Origin: Atkinsonella hypoxylon
Lineage: Eukaryota > Ascomycota > Sordariomycetes > Hypocreales > Clavicipitaceae
Direction of reading: 5' to 3'
DNA: 38,531 nucleotides
Assembly (NCBI GenBank): GCA_000729835.1
Contig: JFHB01000264.1
Location: 1 to 38,531, forward strand
Below are positions 19,934 to 31,370 of the stretch, piece by piece. The notes under the pieces are model-generated. The model had not been told where the DNA came from. It did no database searches and saw only the letters and a list, made by a program, of their open reading frames with translations. A program made the translations under genes and the position numbers. The number at the start of each line of letters is the position of its first letter. Positions within the stretch are counted from its first letter, which is position 1.

Positions 19934-22900
19934 GTACTTAGTCTTTCCCTATAAATTTAAAGGTTCTAGCAGCTAATAGCTGCTTAAATTCGCTATAGGT
20001 AGCTTCTATCTAATGCTGCTTAGCAGAGCTTTTTAGGGCTTGCTTCTACGTATTAGGAAGTTCATCCTTGCTATTAGAAGTAATAGCTGCTTTAGTTCTA
20101 GCCTTAAAGCATAGATCCTTAATTAAGGAAAATATATCTCTATCTAAATCTATAGCATCAGCATTAGCTTTAGCTTCTATAGGTTCTATATTAGCCTAAG
20201 GGGCTTCTATAGATATAGGGGCTTTAGGGGCCTCTATAGCTTCTATAGGGTTGCTTAGTAGAAGAGCTTAATCTACAAGTTCTAGTGGATAATTCGGCAC
20301 ATCTAGATGACTAGGATAAGGGTATTTAGGAGTATAATTATCTACTAACTACTAGTTATCGATTTCTCCCTCTAAAGGATTATCCACTATAGAACTAATA
20401 GGAACCTTAGGGATGCCCTATAAAATAGGACCTATTTCTTCTATAATTTTAACGAAGCTAGTCTTTATAACAGCTCGTTTAGAGGGAATATATATTAGAT
20501 ATACATTAGAACCTAGCGTAGCTAAAAGTCTACTAGGAATAGTTCTTTTAGCTAGCTTCTGCAACCTAGATTGTTGTTCTAAAGGAATTAGAACTTTACA
20601 ATAGGAGCCTATAGCCCTTATTTTAGTAAAATTAGGCTTATAGGTCTTAGAAGGCTCTAAATTAGCTAGATATAGCTGTTTAGGACTTAGTAGTTTAGTA
20701 CTATTTGCAGTAGTATTAACTAAATCTACTATAGCAGGAAGGATGTAAGACTATAGATACAGAGGTAATTGTAACCACTATAGGGTAGCACGCAAACGGT
20801 CTAGAAGTACCCTTATAGCTCTCTCTATTAGCCTATTCTGTTTATTAATATAGAGGCAAGAGGTGCTAAAGTAAATACCCTTAGAAGATAGCTAAGCTTA
20901 TAACTTAGTATTAATTTCTATACTACTATTAAAATAAAGGTGTTTAGGGTAGCAGTTATACTAGTTCTTTAATTCCTTAAAGAAGCCTTTAATATAGCTA
21001 TAGAGAGTAGAACCCTCTTTATTAGCTAGATTAAAAGACCACTTATACTGTAATTTTCTATTAATTAGAAAAAGAACTAAAGGCCTTTTGTTGTGCAGTA
21101 TAGGCTCTATTTTAACGGTATCTCTCTCTATAATATCTAAACATCTAGGGGGGTTAGGAATAGTACGCTTACTAGGTCTTTTAACAGCTTTAGCTTAATT
21201 GTAAGCTAGGCAGTTAAAATCCTTTTCCTTAATTTTTGTAAAATTAGGAATACCTTTAGTAATAGAAGCAGTCTTCTTTAGTAAAGGGAGTCCTATATGC
21301 CCTAATCTAACGTGCTAAGTAGCAGCTAATTCTAGGAGCTTCTTATAGGAAGAAGAAGCAGTAATAGGAGAATTACTACTAGAATTATTATTAGAGCTAG
21401 CTTCCTATTGCTCCCTATCTTACTAGATCTCTTAAGAACTATAGGCCTTGTTTAAGGGATCTAGACAGCTATTTCCTCCAATATCCAGCAACTTAGGATT
21501 TAGACCTTCTAAATCCCCGTTATTAAAAGGAATCTAACTAGGAGCCCGTTTAGGAACTAGGGCTAATAGCTCTATAGCATTGTTATTGGTATTATCTTCT
21601 TTAAAATTAGATAATTCCTCGATTTAGCTATATTCCTCTAGATTAAAACTAGGCTGTTAAGGGATTTAAACCTTTATAGGATAACTAGCATTATAACTAT
21701 TGCTAGCTAGAAATGCTATATAAGAGAGATTAGCGTAGTTTTTACACACTCTAGGGGTCTCTTGCCCCTTAAGCTGTAAGAAGAAACTATACTTTTTAGG
21801 ATTTAGAAGCCTACAGCAGCTTCTATTAGCTAGAAATAGCTAATTTCTAAGGAGAGTGCCCCCTATTAAATAGTGCTTTAGACTACTAATTAGGTTAGTA
21901 TCTAAACCTAGGCAATATAGAGCATCCTTTAGAGCTAAAGGCCTATATTTAGCTAGATTTATACTAACTAGTACCTAGAATACAGCAGTTCCCTGTCCTT
22001 TAGGATAAATAGAACCTCCTCTAGTAGTAATAGGCGCAGTTTTACCCTTTTTTATAGGCTTAAAAGTCCTAAAAAATGCCTTATTATTAACTATATAATA
22101 GGTAGAACCTATATTATATAGTAAGGAGTTTTTAATTATTCCATTAGAATAGTTAAAAGAAGGGGTATTATTACTAGTAGTACTAGTATCACTAGTAGTA
22201 GATTCTATATTTAAATCGTAAGAATTATTACTACTAGAACTGCTAGATTCACTATTAGAATCTATAGTATCTTAGTTGCTAGTAGATAGGTTATAACAAC
22301 CTATAGCAAAAGCAGCTTCTCTATCCTTATTCCTAGAATTTTTGTTACTTCTTCTTTAGCTCTTCTACTTCTTCTTATTCTTAAAGGCTTTATCTTAATC
22401 TTTTTCTTTAGAGGCATTAGAATTATTAGAATTAGAATTGGAATTCTTCTTCTAATTAGGAGGATTCTTTCCTTAATTAGCCTTATTATTAGAACTATTA
22501 GAATTAGAAGCTTTATAACTAAGAGCCTTAGATATAGAGAAGCTTTTATCTCTTTATTCTTCTAATAAATTAGCTATAAGGAACTATAAATTCAACATTT
22601 TTATAGATAGACCTTATGCTCTAGCAGCTCTAATAGAATATTGCTGCCTTTTAGCCTAGCTAAGGAAGGTCTTCTTTAAAGCATTAATATAATAATTTAC
22701 CTAGTTAATAGAATTAATTGCTACACTATAGAGCTGTAATCTAGCTAGTAAATTATTAAATTTAGCATTAAAGGCCTCTAAAGATCCCTTATAGTTCGAA
22801 AACAATAAGTTATAATAACTAGTATATAGCGTACTATATTGTATTTCAGCACTCTGTAAATACTGCCTAACTAGAACGTTATAGGCATCTACAGAGGACT

Positions 22901-23633
22901 TATGCTAGCTTATAGCAGCTTAAGGTCTAGATTAGCAACTATCTCTTATAATTATAAGGATAATAGCTTGTTCTAAATCTACTAAAGTACTAGCTATACT
23001 AGGATTATTAATAAATTAAGGGAATTCTAGTGCTCTAAATTAAATAGTTAAAGCTTACTTCTACTGTTTAAAATTTTTAGGGCCTTTTAGCTTAACAGCC
23101 TCTAGAATTAAGTAGACCTTCTTATTTAACTCTTTTATAGTACCTTTATTAAAAGTAGGCAGAAAAGTAGCACTATTAGAGGAACTAGAAGGTTTAGGGA
23201 CTTTAAAAGAGACTTTAGAAGTCTTAGAAGTAATAGAATCTACTTTAGGAGACTCTATAGAAAGATTACCTATAGATGTAATTATAGTATTTAATTTACT
23301 TAGTAAATTAGCTATATTACCTTTATTTTAGCTTTATTTTGCTTCACTATACCTAATAAATCTATTTAGGGTCTCTTATTGCTTATCTATTTAAGCTTTT
23401 AGATTAGCTTAAACATTATAGACTTACACTACTCTTTTAGAAGCTAATCTAGCTTCTTTTAGAGCCTTCTTAGCTGTATAATCTTTTTTATTAGAAGAGG
23501 AATCTACTAGCTGAGGGAGGGATCTAGCTGGACTAGAAAAGCTAGTAGCAGCAGCTAGATTAGTTAGTGTACTAGAACTACTACCCCGTTTAGGGCTTAT
23601 GCTCTTTCCTTTACCTGTTCCTTTTAGTGCTAT

Positions 23634-24579
23634 TTTAAGGGTTTAAAAAGTAGCTAATTTAACGCTCTTTTATAGCTAATTATAGCTAAATTACAGTGGA
23701 AATAGTAGTAAATAACAGTAATAATTCTTACTAAATATAGGCTAAAAGTGCCCTAGTATTTTCAGAAATTATACTAAGATTTTTCTCTAATTTCTTTTGT
23801 AACAAATATAATAGGCTCTAAAGGCTGCGTTATATTGCGATCTATATATATATACAATTTATATAGCAGACTAGATTAACAAGCGGTTGCGAGGGGCATA
23901 AAATATAGGTTCTAGCTATTTTCGGCTAAAAAATTTAGGAGATTCTTCTCTAATTAGGTTCTAATAAATTAGTAGAGACCTAGGCACAGCTAATTTAGGG
24001 ATATCTAGCTAATTCCTACTTTAAAATCCTAACTAGTAGGATTACTACACAAATTAATTCTACAACTAAAAACACTAAAATATTTGCAACAAGAGCTGTT
24101 AGGCGTGCACTACAAATTATAGTATAGCTACTAATAGAGGTGCACAGGGTGCACAATATAACAAGATAATAGCACAACAACGAGCAATGCAGTGCAGCGC
24201 TAAGCTTATTTCTTAATAGAAATAATTAATTAGGCAGTGCCTAATAAAACAATTCGCAGTGCAAATGTAATGTGTACAGATGTGTATATTTTGATGTTGC
24301 GCAACAATAGAACCTAGCTATTAAGAATAGCTTTAAAAGTGTGTATACATAGGGTGCATAGGACTAGTGTAGGAGGCATAGGGTAGGCAGAATAAAAAAC
24401 ACCAGTATAGTGGCTAGCGATATATGTGCAGCAGCTATTAATAGCTTCTAGCAAGCTACTAATAGCAGCAATAGCTGCTAGCGCAGGTCTTAATATAGCT
24501 TCTAGTGGGTAATACAGTACACAATAGTAGATTTTCAGCGGGCTAACAGCTTGCAGATAGGTCTTCTGGGCTTATAACC
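23634..24579 (-). other. Untranslated leader and primer-binding site (copy C)
   Basis: The leader runs from the primer-binding site GGTTATAAGCCC (minus strand, 24579-24568) to the gag start. The site keeps CCC where copies B and G read CCT, giving the best match to initiator tRNA-Met. The leader is of the B type, without the extra stretch found in E and G. No coding frame is seen. Confidence 0.7.
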
Positions 24580-25281
24580 TATTGAAAATAATAGGGATTA
24601 CAGGACTAGATAGAAGAGGGTAGTAGTCTCTTATATTTAGCACCTGTAATTGCTCCTAGCAATTATTACGTAGTAGAAGCAGCAGCAGCCTAAATTAAGC
24701 TGTAGTGTATAGTATAGATCACGTAGAGGCAATAGATAACTGTAATAGTAGTATCTTTATATTGAGAGCGCTGTAATAAACTTAGTAAGAGTAGAATCTT
24801 AAATCTTTCTAGTCCCTTATAGACCCTTTAACTATATTAGTAGGCTATAGTTGCTAGAAGGGGCTTATAAGCTACTTTATAATTTCCGCAAAAAGATTTA
24901 CTATATAAAAACAATAAAATTAACTTATAGCTATACAAACAAGAAACCTACGTGCACAATTTAACAAATTTCACTAATAGTAAACAACCCTTATAAGCAA
25001 CTCTATCTAACAATTATACTATTAAATAGCCCTAATTCTTAGCTTTTAAATAATATACTTCTTAAATTTCTACTATTACTAGTTGTAGAGAAAAACGCTG
25101 TTAAAGCTAACTATAGGTTAGGCAACTTTGCCTTAGTTAAATCTAGATGTTTTGCATCTAGTAACAGCAATATCTCTACCAAAAATTAACGTAATATAAC
25201 CAAAAAAGAGTCACGTGATAGAGCAACTAGTAGGCAACTAGTAAGCATAAAAATAGACTACAGGGTAGCTTATTTTTAACA
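24580..25281 (-). repeat. 5' LTR of copy C, 702-bp subtype
   Basis: On the minus strand it runs from TGTTAAAAATAAGC at 25281 to TTTTCAATA at 24580. It carries the duplicated ACTAGTTGCCTACTAGTTGC, the TTTTTTGGTTA segment, GTTTATTACAGCG and the shortened second hairpin, exactly the set seen in the 3' LTR of copy A. It is joined normally to a primer-binding site and leader. Confidence 0.87.
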
Positions 25282-25679
25282 ACTACCTTAGAGGGAGACC
25301 CTATAGAGAGATTACCCATAGATGTAATTATAGTATCTAATTTACTTAGTAAATTAGCTATATTACCTTTATTTTAGCTTTGTTTTGCTTCACTATGCCT
25401 AATGAATCTATTTAGGGTCTCTTGTTGCTTATCTATTTAAGCTTTTAGATCAGCTTGTACATTATAGACTTACACTACTCTTTTAGAAGCTAATCTAGCT
25501 TCCTTTAGAGCCTTCTCAGCTGTATAATCTTCTTTATTAGAAGAGGAATCTACTAGCTGAGGGGGGGACCTTGCTGGACTAGGAAAGCTAGTAGCAGCAG
25601 CTAGATTAGCTAGTGTGCTAGAACTACTACCCCGTTTAGGGCTTGTGCTCTTTCCCTTGCCTGTTCCTTTTAGTGCTAT
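25282..25679 (-). pseudogene. Copia-I gag N-terminus (fragment E)
   Basis: The frame starts at ATA (25679-25677), again in place of ATG, and covers about 132 codons: the basic, proline- and serine-rich N-terminus (GTGKGKSTSPK), then KKALKEARLASKRVV and a predicted helical stretch, ending within NLSIGSP near 25300. Stops at CAA and CAG positions are fewer than in copy C. The product would be the N-terminal part of the capsid protein. It has no continuation in the window. Confidence 0.8.
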
Positions 25680-26109
25680 TTTAAGGGTTTAAAAAGTAGC
25701 TAATTTAACGCTCTTTTATAGCTAATTATAGCTAAATTACAGTGGAAATAGTAGTAAATAACAGTAATAACCTCTACTAGATATCAATAGATTGCTCTAT
25801 TATAGGCCTAGAAGTGCCCTATATCTTTAGAAATTATACTGAGATTTTTCTCCGATTTCTTTCGTAACAGGTATAACAGGCTCTAAGGCTGCGTTGTATC
25901 GCGATCTGTATGCACATACAATTTGTATGGCAGACCAGATTGACAAGCGGTCGCGAGGGGCACAAAACATAGGTCCTAGCTATTTTTAGCCAAAAAATTC
26001 AGGAGATTCTTCTCTAATTAGGTTCTAATAAATTAGTGGAGACCTAGGCACAGCCAATTTAGGGATATCTAGCTAATTCCCACTTCAAAATCCCGACTAG
26101 TGGGATTAC
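25680..26109 (-). other. Untranslated leader part of fragment E
   Basis: This is the gag-proximal half of the Copia-I leader, of the G type with the extra AGAGCAATCTATTG stretch. It breaks off at GTAATCCCACTAGTCGGG, where element F begins. No coding frame is seen. Confidence 0.75.
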
Positions 26110-26520
26110 TGTCGGGAGACCAAGGGTCTTATTTATACTCCTTCGAGTCGGCCCTACGACCAGTTCACTAGTGCACTAGTATTCACATCAAAGAGGTTTA
26201 AATTCAGTTATCTAGGAGTTGTATCTAACTAGCAAAAGAGGCTACATTATATACTCTATTAGATACCTTATATACCTTAGGCATAGTGTTGTGCTAAGGG
26301 GGAATTAAGGGGTATTAGCGACCCTAATGTAAGTAGAGACTAATGTGCAGATACAACTAATTAGCAGTTATATCTACCTACGCAAGCGCTAGAATTGCAC
26401 AATAGAGTTATAATAATTCTAACACTAGCAGTTTCTCTTTTTATTGTACTAGTAGAATAACTCTAACAGTTACAGTAATAATAAAGTAGATTAAAGGAAT
26501 AAATAACAATAAATCTAACA
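26110..26520 (-). repeat. 3' LTR of element F (411 bp)
   Basis: On the minus strand it starts TGTTAGATTTATTG (26520) and ends TCTCCCGACA (26110). It is directly preceded by the purine tract GTAGAAGGA (26521-26529). Boundaries come from TG...CA ends, the junction with fragment E and the tract; the sister LTR is not in the window. Confidence 0.7.
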
Positions 26521-26530
26521 TCCTTCTACA

Positions 26531-29500
26531 TTAATTTGCAGGTCTTTTTACCTAGCCTTCTACCTATATATTAGCCTTATTATTGTTAATAAAGGATTTA
26601 AGAGTCTTATTTAGCGTTGCTTTTATTATTAAATTAGCGATATTATCTTTACTATTAATCTAACAGATTTCGTCGATTTTGCGCCTTTTATATAATTAAT
26701 GTAGCGCTATAATGTTAATTATTAATCTCTTTTCCTTTATTATACTAAGCTTTATAAAGCATTTATACAATAAGAACGAATCTATACAGACTACTAGTAG
26801 AATTAATAGTATCTATAGCTGCTTTATTACTATATTTAATGTAGTGCTAATAGCATACAATATATCTACGCCTTACACTATACTGTATAGTTCTAATGCA
26901 AGCGCGCTCCTTATAACTCTCTTGCTTTTAATAGAGCTATATATAATAATATTGCCTTTTATTATAAATTTAGCGTTCTTTTTACAAGCTTCTTTATTGC
27001 CTAAAATAATTAAATATTCTATTTAGGAGCTTAAATCTTTATTATTTATAAAGGATCTATTAATAAATATATATAATTTAGCAGAGAGAAGGTCTATTAG
27101 GATGTATTATAATCTATAGGTTTAGTTGTTAATTTGCTATTAGAGCCTCTTATTTAGTTGCTTAATATTATTAATTATAATATCTTGCTATTATACAGCA
27201 ATAGAAAGGTTAAATGTAGCTTCTAGTTAATAGATTATAGCAATATATATGCTGTAGGCTTATTGCTTAATATACTGTTGTTTCGTTAAATCTATATTAA
27301 CACTAGTAGTATTAATAAGTTAAATCCTCTTACTTTAACCTTTCTAGTAAAGAGTTAAAGTGCTGTTAGATTTAGTTAATATACATCTATTAAAAATTAG
27401 TAGTATTTCTGCTATTAGGCTCTACTTTAGCTTTACAGTAAAGTTAGCCTTCTATAGTTTAGATTCCTTATAGTTAGAGAAGGTTCTATTGCTTAGTTCT
27501 AATGTATTGTTAGTCTGCATTTTAACAATTCTAAAGCAGTTATTATTATTTAATATTAGTAAGTAGGGGTTATATATTAATGTAACTATACTTAAGTTAT
27601 TACAGTAGTAGCAAAAGTACATAGACTACTAATATATACCTGCTTTAGCAATTCTATATAGAGGCTTAATTACTTCTATTACTGTATTGTAGAGATATAG
27701 GTATTTAATTTAGTTAGGAAGTTATGCAATAATTAATCTATTTAAATTAGTGTTAGATTATATATAAGCCTATATAATATCGCAGATCTATAAGACAATA
27801 TTGCGTTTTTAAAGAGATAGAGCTAGTGCTATAATTAGGCGTTAACTAGCTCGTTAGATTGTTAGGGATTGCGTTAAAATTAACAATTTGTTGCTGTTGT
27901 TGTATCCCTAAATAACTAGTCTTAACTTCTTATATAGTAATATAGTTCCTTTTTCTTTAACTTCTTAAACTATATAAGATTTAAAGATATAGCTGTTGTA
28001 TATAATAGAGTTAAATTTAATAAATTAGAAGATATCTCTAGCTAATAGTACGTTAATTTTAGCTTAATTAAATGCTTTAAATAGAGCACCTTTTACTGTA
28101 ATCTTGTTGTCTTTCCTTAGTTATATAGCTAGGTTATAGTTTACTATTTCTTTTGTAGAAAGAAAAATTTTATTGCTAAATTTATATAGTAATATATAAG
28201 TAGAATTAATATTACTACTAGGATTAAGATTATAAGGACTACTAGCAGTTAGGCTAGAAATAGTAATATATCTATTTAATTTATTATTAAAAGTAGAGGA
28301 ATTTTATATAGAATTAATTAGAATAGAAAGAGAGTTCTTTCTTAGTCTTCTAGGACCTCTTTTCTGTATTAAGTTTAGATTAATTAGTTACTTTACCTTT
28401 AGGGGCCTTTCTCTTTTCTTTAGTAAAGTAGAATTGCTTTTAGGTAGAGATTCTATATTGCTTTTATTAGATATAACGTTAGAAACAGCAGGTTAATTGT
28501 TAAATTTATTATTATTGTAGTAGTAGGGTTTTACAATAGTTATACAAAAACAAATAGAGCTATAAGGCATTTATATAGTGCATTCCTTGCTATTTATAGT
28601 AAGCAGCTTATAGGGGCCTTACTAGCCTTCTTTTTTACGCTATATATGCACTTCTAACTGTAGGGGCAGTAAATATGTAGGTATTATATTTAAGCTGTTG
28701 TAGGAGGCAAGAGCATTATAAATTTACCTTTATGCTAGGCACTTTTAGGCTTTATTAGTAGCTTTACGTAGAATTAAAGCTTATTATATTACAGAAAGGC
28801 TTAAAGGTAAATTATCTATTATATAGAGGTAGGCACTAAACACTAGTAATATAGGTATAAGACTATTAGGTTTAGCAGAATTATTAACAGCTTTAATAGC
28901 TATTTAAAGCTTTTAATCCTTTATAATATTAGTATTAGTGCTTAATTTATCGCTAATAATGTTGTAAGCTCTTTATAATAGGCTATAGTACTATTCAATT
29001 TTACTAATACTATTGTAGGCTTTAATAGGAACTTTATTAACATTAATAGACAGCATTTATATATAATAGCGGAATTTAGTAAATATAAAGTTCTTTCTAG
29101 CATTGTAAACTATCTAGTTAGAAGGACTTAAATAGGTATTAATCTAGTATTTTTTTAATACACTCTAGATATTTTATGCTTTCTACTTTTAGGGTTCTAG
29201 AAAGTAGGCTGCTTAGAATAAGGTTGCAGAATTAATAATATAAAGAATAGAGCTGCTATCTAAATATATAATATTAACAATAATTTTGTAGTTAAAGTTA
29301 TAGTTATCTTTTAATGTAAATTAGAATTAACTAAGTAATTTACTGTTAAGTTAGCAGTAGTAGTAAACTTATATAATTCTGTTAATAGCGTTGTTATTAC
29401 TAATATCTTCACTTATGCGTTATAGAATCTTTATTAATTATTATATAGAGAGATGCCTAAATTAACAATAAAGCTAATAGATTTGCTTTTTTAACAGAAA

Positions 29501-30664
29501 GAATGCAGCTGCTTCTATAGCTTCTAGAGTCCACTATAGATGTCCCTATTTCTAGATAATAGAAACCTTTTAATTGCCTTAAATTAGTATATTTTTAAGG
29601 TTATTAAGCTTTATATACATCTTATCTATATTATTAATGCTATATAGAAATAGAGTGCTTATATTAATTATATAGAATATAATTAAACTAAAGACTATTA
29701 GAACTATAATAAAGCCTATTAAAGTTGCTAATCCTACGCTAAATATAATTATATAGTGTTAATTAGATAGATTTATCTTTAATAAAGGCATTTTCTTCAC
29801 TAGTGCCTATACTTAGTTAATTCTAGCTGTTAATACACCTGCTGCTTTAGTGTTAAGTAAGATGCCTTTAAATATCTTACTAGAGTAACGTTCTTCTAAT
29901 ATATAGGATAATAAATATAACAAGAGGTCTATAGGATTTAATTAATCTTCTATAAATAGGTCTTCCTTATATAGAGTATGCTAGTAGGCTTCTTCCTTAA
30001 GGTTCTAGAAGATAGCTCTATTATTTATAGTTACAGTATTTATAAAGAATTATATAATTATTAGCTAAGGAGCTTTTCCTTTATTAGCTGTATTAGATTC
30101 TTTAATAAATGCCTTACCTATATCTTAAGTATCGTTAGAATTGTTATTTTATATAGGTTTATTTAGTCCTTTATAAGCTTATAAGTAGGCTCTAAATTTA
30201 CTGTTTAATAAAGAGGTTCTATACTTCTTATTGTTCTACTATCTTTACTGTGCTTCTTAACGTTCTTTTTTACTATACTTTATTAACTAATATTCTTCTT
30301 TTCTATAGATAAAGTAGCGTTATTTTTTAGTTTTATTTCTGCTACAGCTAGGGTCTCTTAAATGTTAATATTAACAGTCTATATAGAGGGCTTTATTATT
30401 AATATTAAGTTAGTTAAATTTAGCGTAAAATTAGCTAATTTCCTTCTGTACTTCTGTAATACTAATTAACTTTTATAGGTTGCTAATAAGCTCTTAGAAT
30501 ATTGCATTAGTTGTAAATTTAGCTTAGCTACATTTAGGGATACCTTTAACTGCTTAAAGGGTCTACTTAATAAGTTTAGAATTATCTATAAAAGGGTTAA
30601 AAAGGCTGTTATAGATATCTTAGAGGTTCTAGATTATTATATTAAGGCAGTTAAGTATAGATTT
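26531..30664 (-). pseudogene. Element F gag-pol remnant: Gag, integrase region, RT, RNase H
   Basis: From the truncated 5' side, Gag at about 30000-30664 includes RYFIYRKEEYQLIKYSKKER, which fits a mutated Cys-rich knuckle followed by KHSKEER known from fungal Copia Gags. The protease and integrase region at about 28300-29900 is too decayed for me to place motifs. RT at about 27250-28000 has QRASQRLIIALALSL, KPLYRIAKAG (family YGIAEAGTHWW) and MQTNNTLEL, where the family has MQTDDT at the active site. RNase H ends at about 26530-26900 with IDSFLLYKC, KEKRLIINIIALR, and INSKDNIANLIIKA, resembling the ADAxTKA ending. The plus-strand open stretch at 26712-27026 is antisense to RNase H and not a gene. 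There are many stops. Confidence 0.78.
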
Positions 30665-31358
30665 TGTTAAAAATAAGCTACCCTGTATAGCCTATTTTTA
30701 TGCCTACTAGTTGCTCTATTACGTGACCCTCATTAGGTCTTGTTACGTTGATTTTTAGTAGAGATATTGTTGTTACTAGATGCAAACATCTAGATTTAAC
30801 TAAGGCAAAGTTGCCTAACCTATAGTTAACTTTAACTGCGATTTTCTCTACAACTAGCAATAGTAGAAATTCAAGAAGTATACTATTTAAAAGCTAAGAA
30901 TTAGGGCTATCTAATAGTATAATTGTTAGATAGAGTTGCTTATAAGGGTTGCTTGTTATTAGTGAAATTTGTTAAATTGTGTACATAAGCGTCTTGTTTG
31001 TATAGCTATAAGTTAATTTTTTTGTTTTTATATAGTAAATCTTTTTGCGGAAATTATAAAGTAGCCTATAAGCCCCTTCTAGCAACTACAGCCCGCTAAT
31101 ATAGTTAGTAGGTCTATAAGGGACTAGAAAGATTTAAGATCCTACCCTTACTAAGTTCGTTACAGCGCTCTTAATATAAAGATACTACTATTACAGTTAT
31201 CTGTTGCCTCTACGTAATCTATACTATACACTACAGCTTAATTTAGGCTGCTGCTGCTTCTACTACGTAATAATTGCTAGGAGCAATTACAGGTGCTAAA
31301 TCTAAGAGACCACTAGCCTCTTAGATATCTAGTCCTGTAATCCCTATTATTTTCAATA
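30665..31358 (+). repeat. 5' LTR of copy G, 694-bp subtype
   Basis: It starts TGTTAAAAATAAGC and ends TTTTCAATA. Diagnostic features are AAACATC with one A fewer than in B, AAGTTCG without CTTG, and ATCTATACT without GT. These are shared with 16284-16977. Confidence 0.9.
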
Positions 31359-31370
31359 GGTTATAAGCCT
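31359..31370 (+). other. Primer-binding site, half-tRNA initiator Met type (copy G)
   Basis: GGTTATAAGCCT is identical to copy B and directly adjoins the LTR. See the copy B entry for the pairing. Confidence 0.68.

Larger units (their letters stand above)
17227..23633 (-). pseudogene. Copia-I gag-pol polyprotein, broken by two insertions (copy C)
   Basis: The minus-strand frame begins at ATA (23633-23631; ancestral ATG) and ends at the stop 17229-17227. It is interrupted in RNase H by solo LTR D (17401-18098) and near the start of RT by the 484-bp insertion (19450-19933). The protease site is NIGS, the second integrase acidic residue is Asn and the RT active site at 18925-18914 is YVDN, the same losses as in copy B. 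The coding part without insertions is 5,214 nt. Open stretches on the plus strand here, such as 20413-20604, are antisense shadows of integrase. The Gag tail again shows an S/N/K-rich run and no zinc knuckle. Confidence 0.9.
16284..25281 (-). mobile_element. Copia-I copy C, minus strand, with two insertions
   Basis: All parts of the family are present in reverse order: 3' LTR, polypurine tract, pol, gag, leader, primer-binding site, 5' LTR. Removing the solo LTR D with one 5-bp duplication and the 490 bp of the second insertion leaves a gag-pol of 5,214 nt, a multiple of three and nearly equal to B, which supports the reconstruction. The two LTRs belong to different subtypes (694 and 702 bp), and the flanks TTATC and ACTAC do not match, so C is a post-insertion recombinant rather than a simple insertion. 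Confidence 0.85.
25282..26109 (-). mobile_element. Copia-I fragment E: gag start and leader
   Basis: This fragment of another copy has the codons of the Gag N-terminus and about 430 bp of leader. It is cut on the left by the 5' LTR of copy C and on the right by element F. The remaining gag and pol are not found on the other side of copy C, where simple insertion would have left them. The leader part is less mutated than in B, C or G (for example GATTGACAAGCGGTCGCG), so it is closer to the ancestral sequence. Confidence 0.85.
26110..30664 (-). mobile_element. Second Copia family, element F, 3' two thirds
   Basis: On the minus strand the order is gag, protease/integrase region, RT, RNase H, polypurine tract, 3' LTR, so this is a Copia element, but its sequence is unrelated to Copia-I. 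It is inserted in the leader of fragment E; the left flank ATTAC (26105-26109) should be repeated beyond the window. The right side is cut at 30664 by copy G, so the Gag N-terminus, leader and 5' LTR would lie past 38531. It is as strongly RIP-mutated as its neighbours. Confidence 0.8.

Noticed and set aside
16284..25281. Copy C as a simple insertion with a 5-bp duplication
   Set aside because: Flanks TTATC and ACTAC differ and its LTRs are of different subtypes.
26110..26520. A plus-strand Gypsy-type 5' LTR starting TGTCGGGAGACC
   Set aside because: RNase H and RT motifs next to it read on the minus strand, and the purine tract GTAGAAGGA adjoins its inner edge, so it is the 3' LTR of a minus-strand Copia element.
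26712..27026. A 104-codon plus-strand open frame with many hydrophobic residues, resembling a membrane protein
   Set aside because: It is exactly antisense to the RNase H domain of element F, whose motifs read on the minus strand. The hydrophobicity follows from AT-rich codons.
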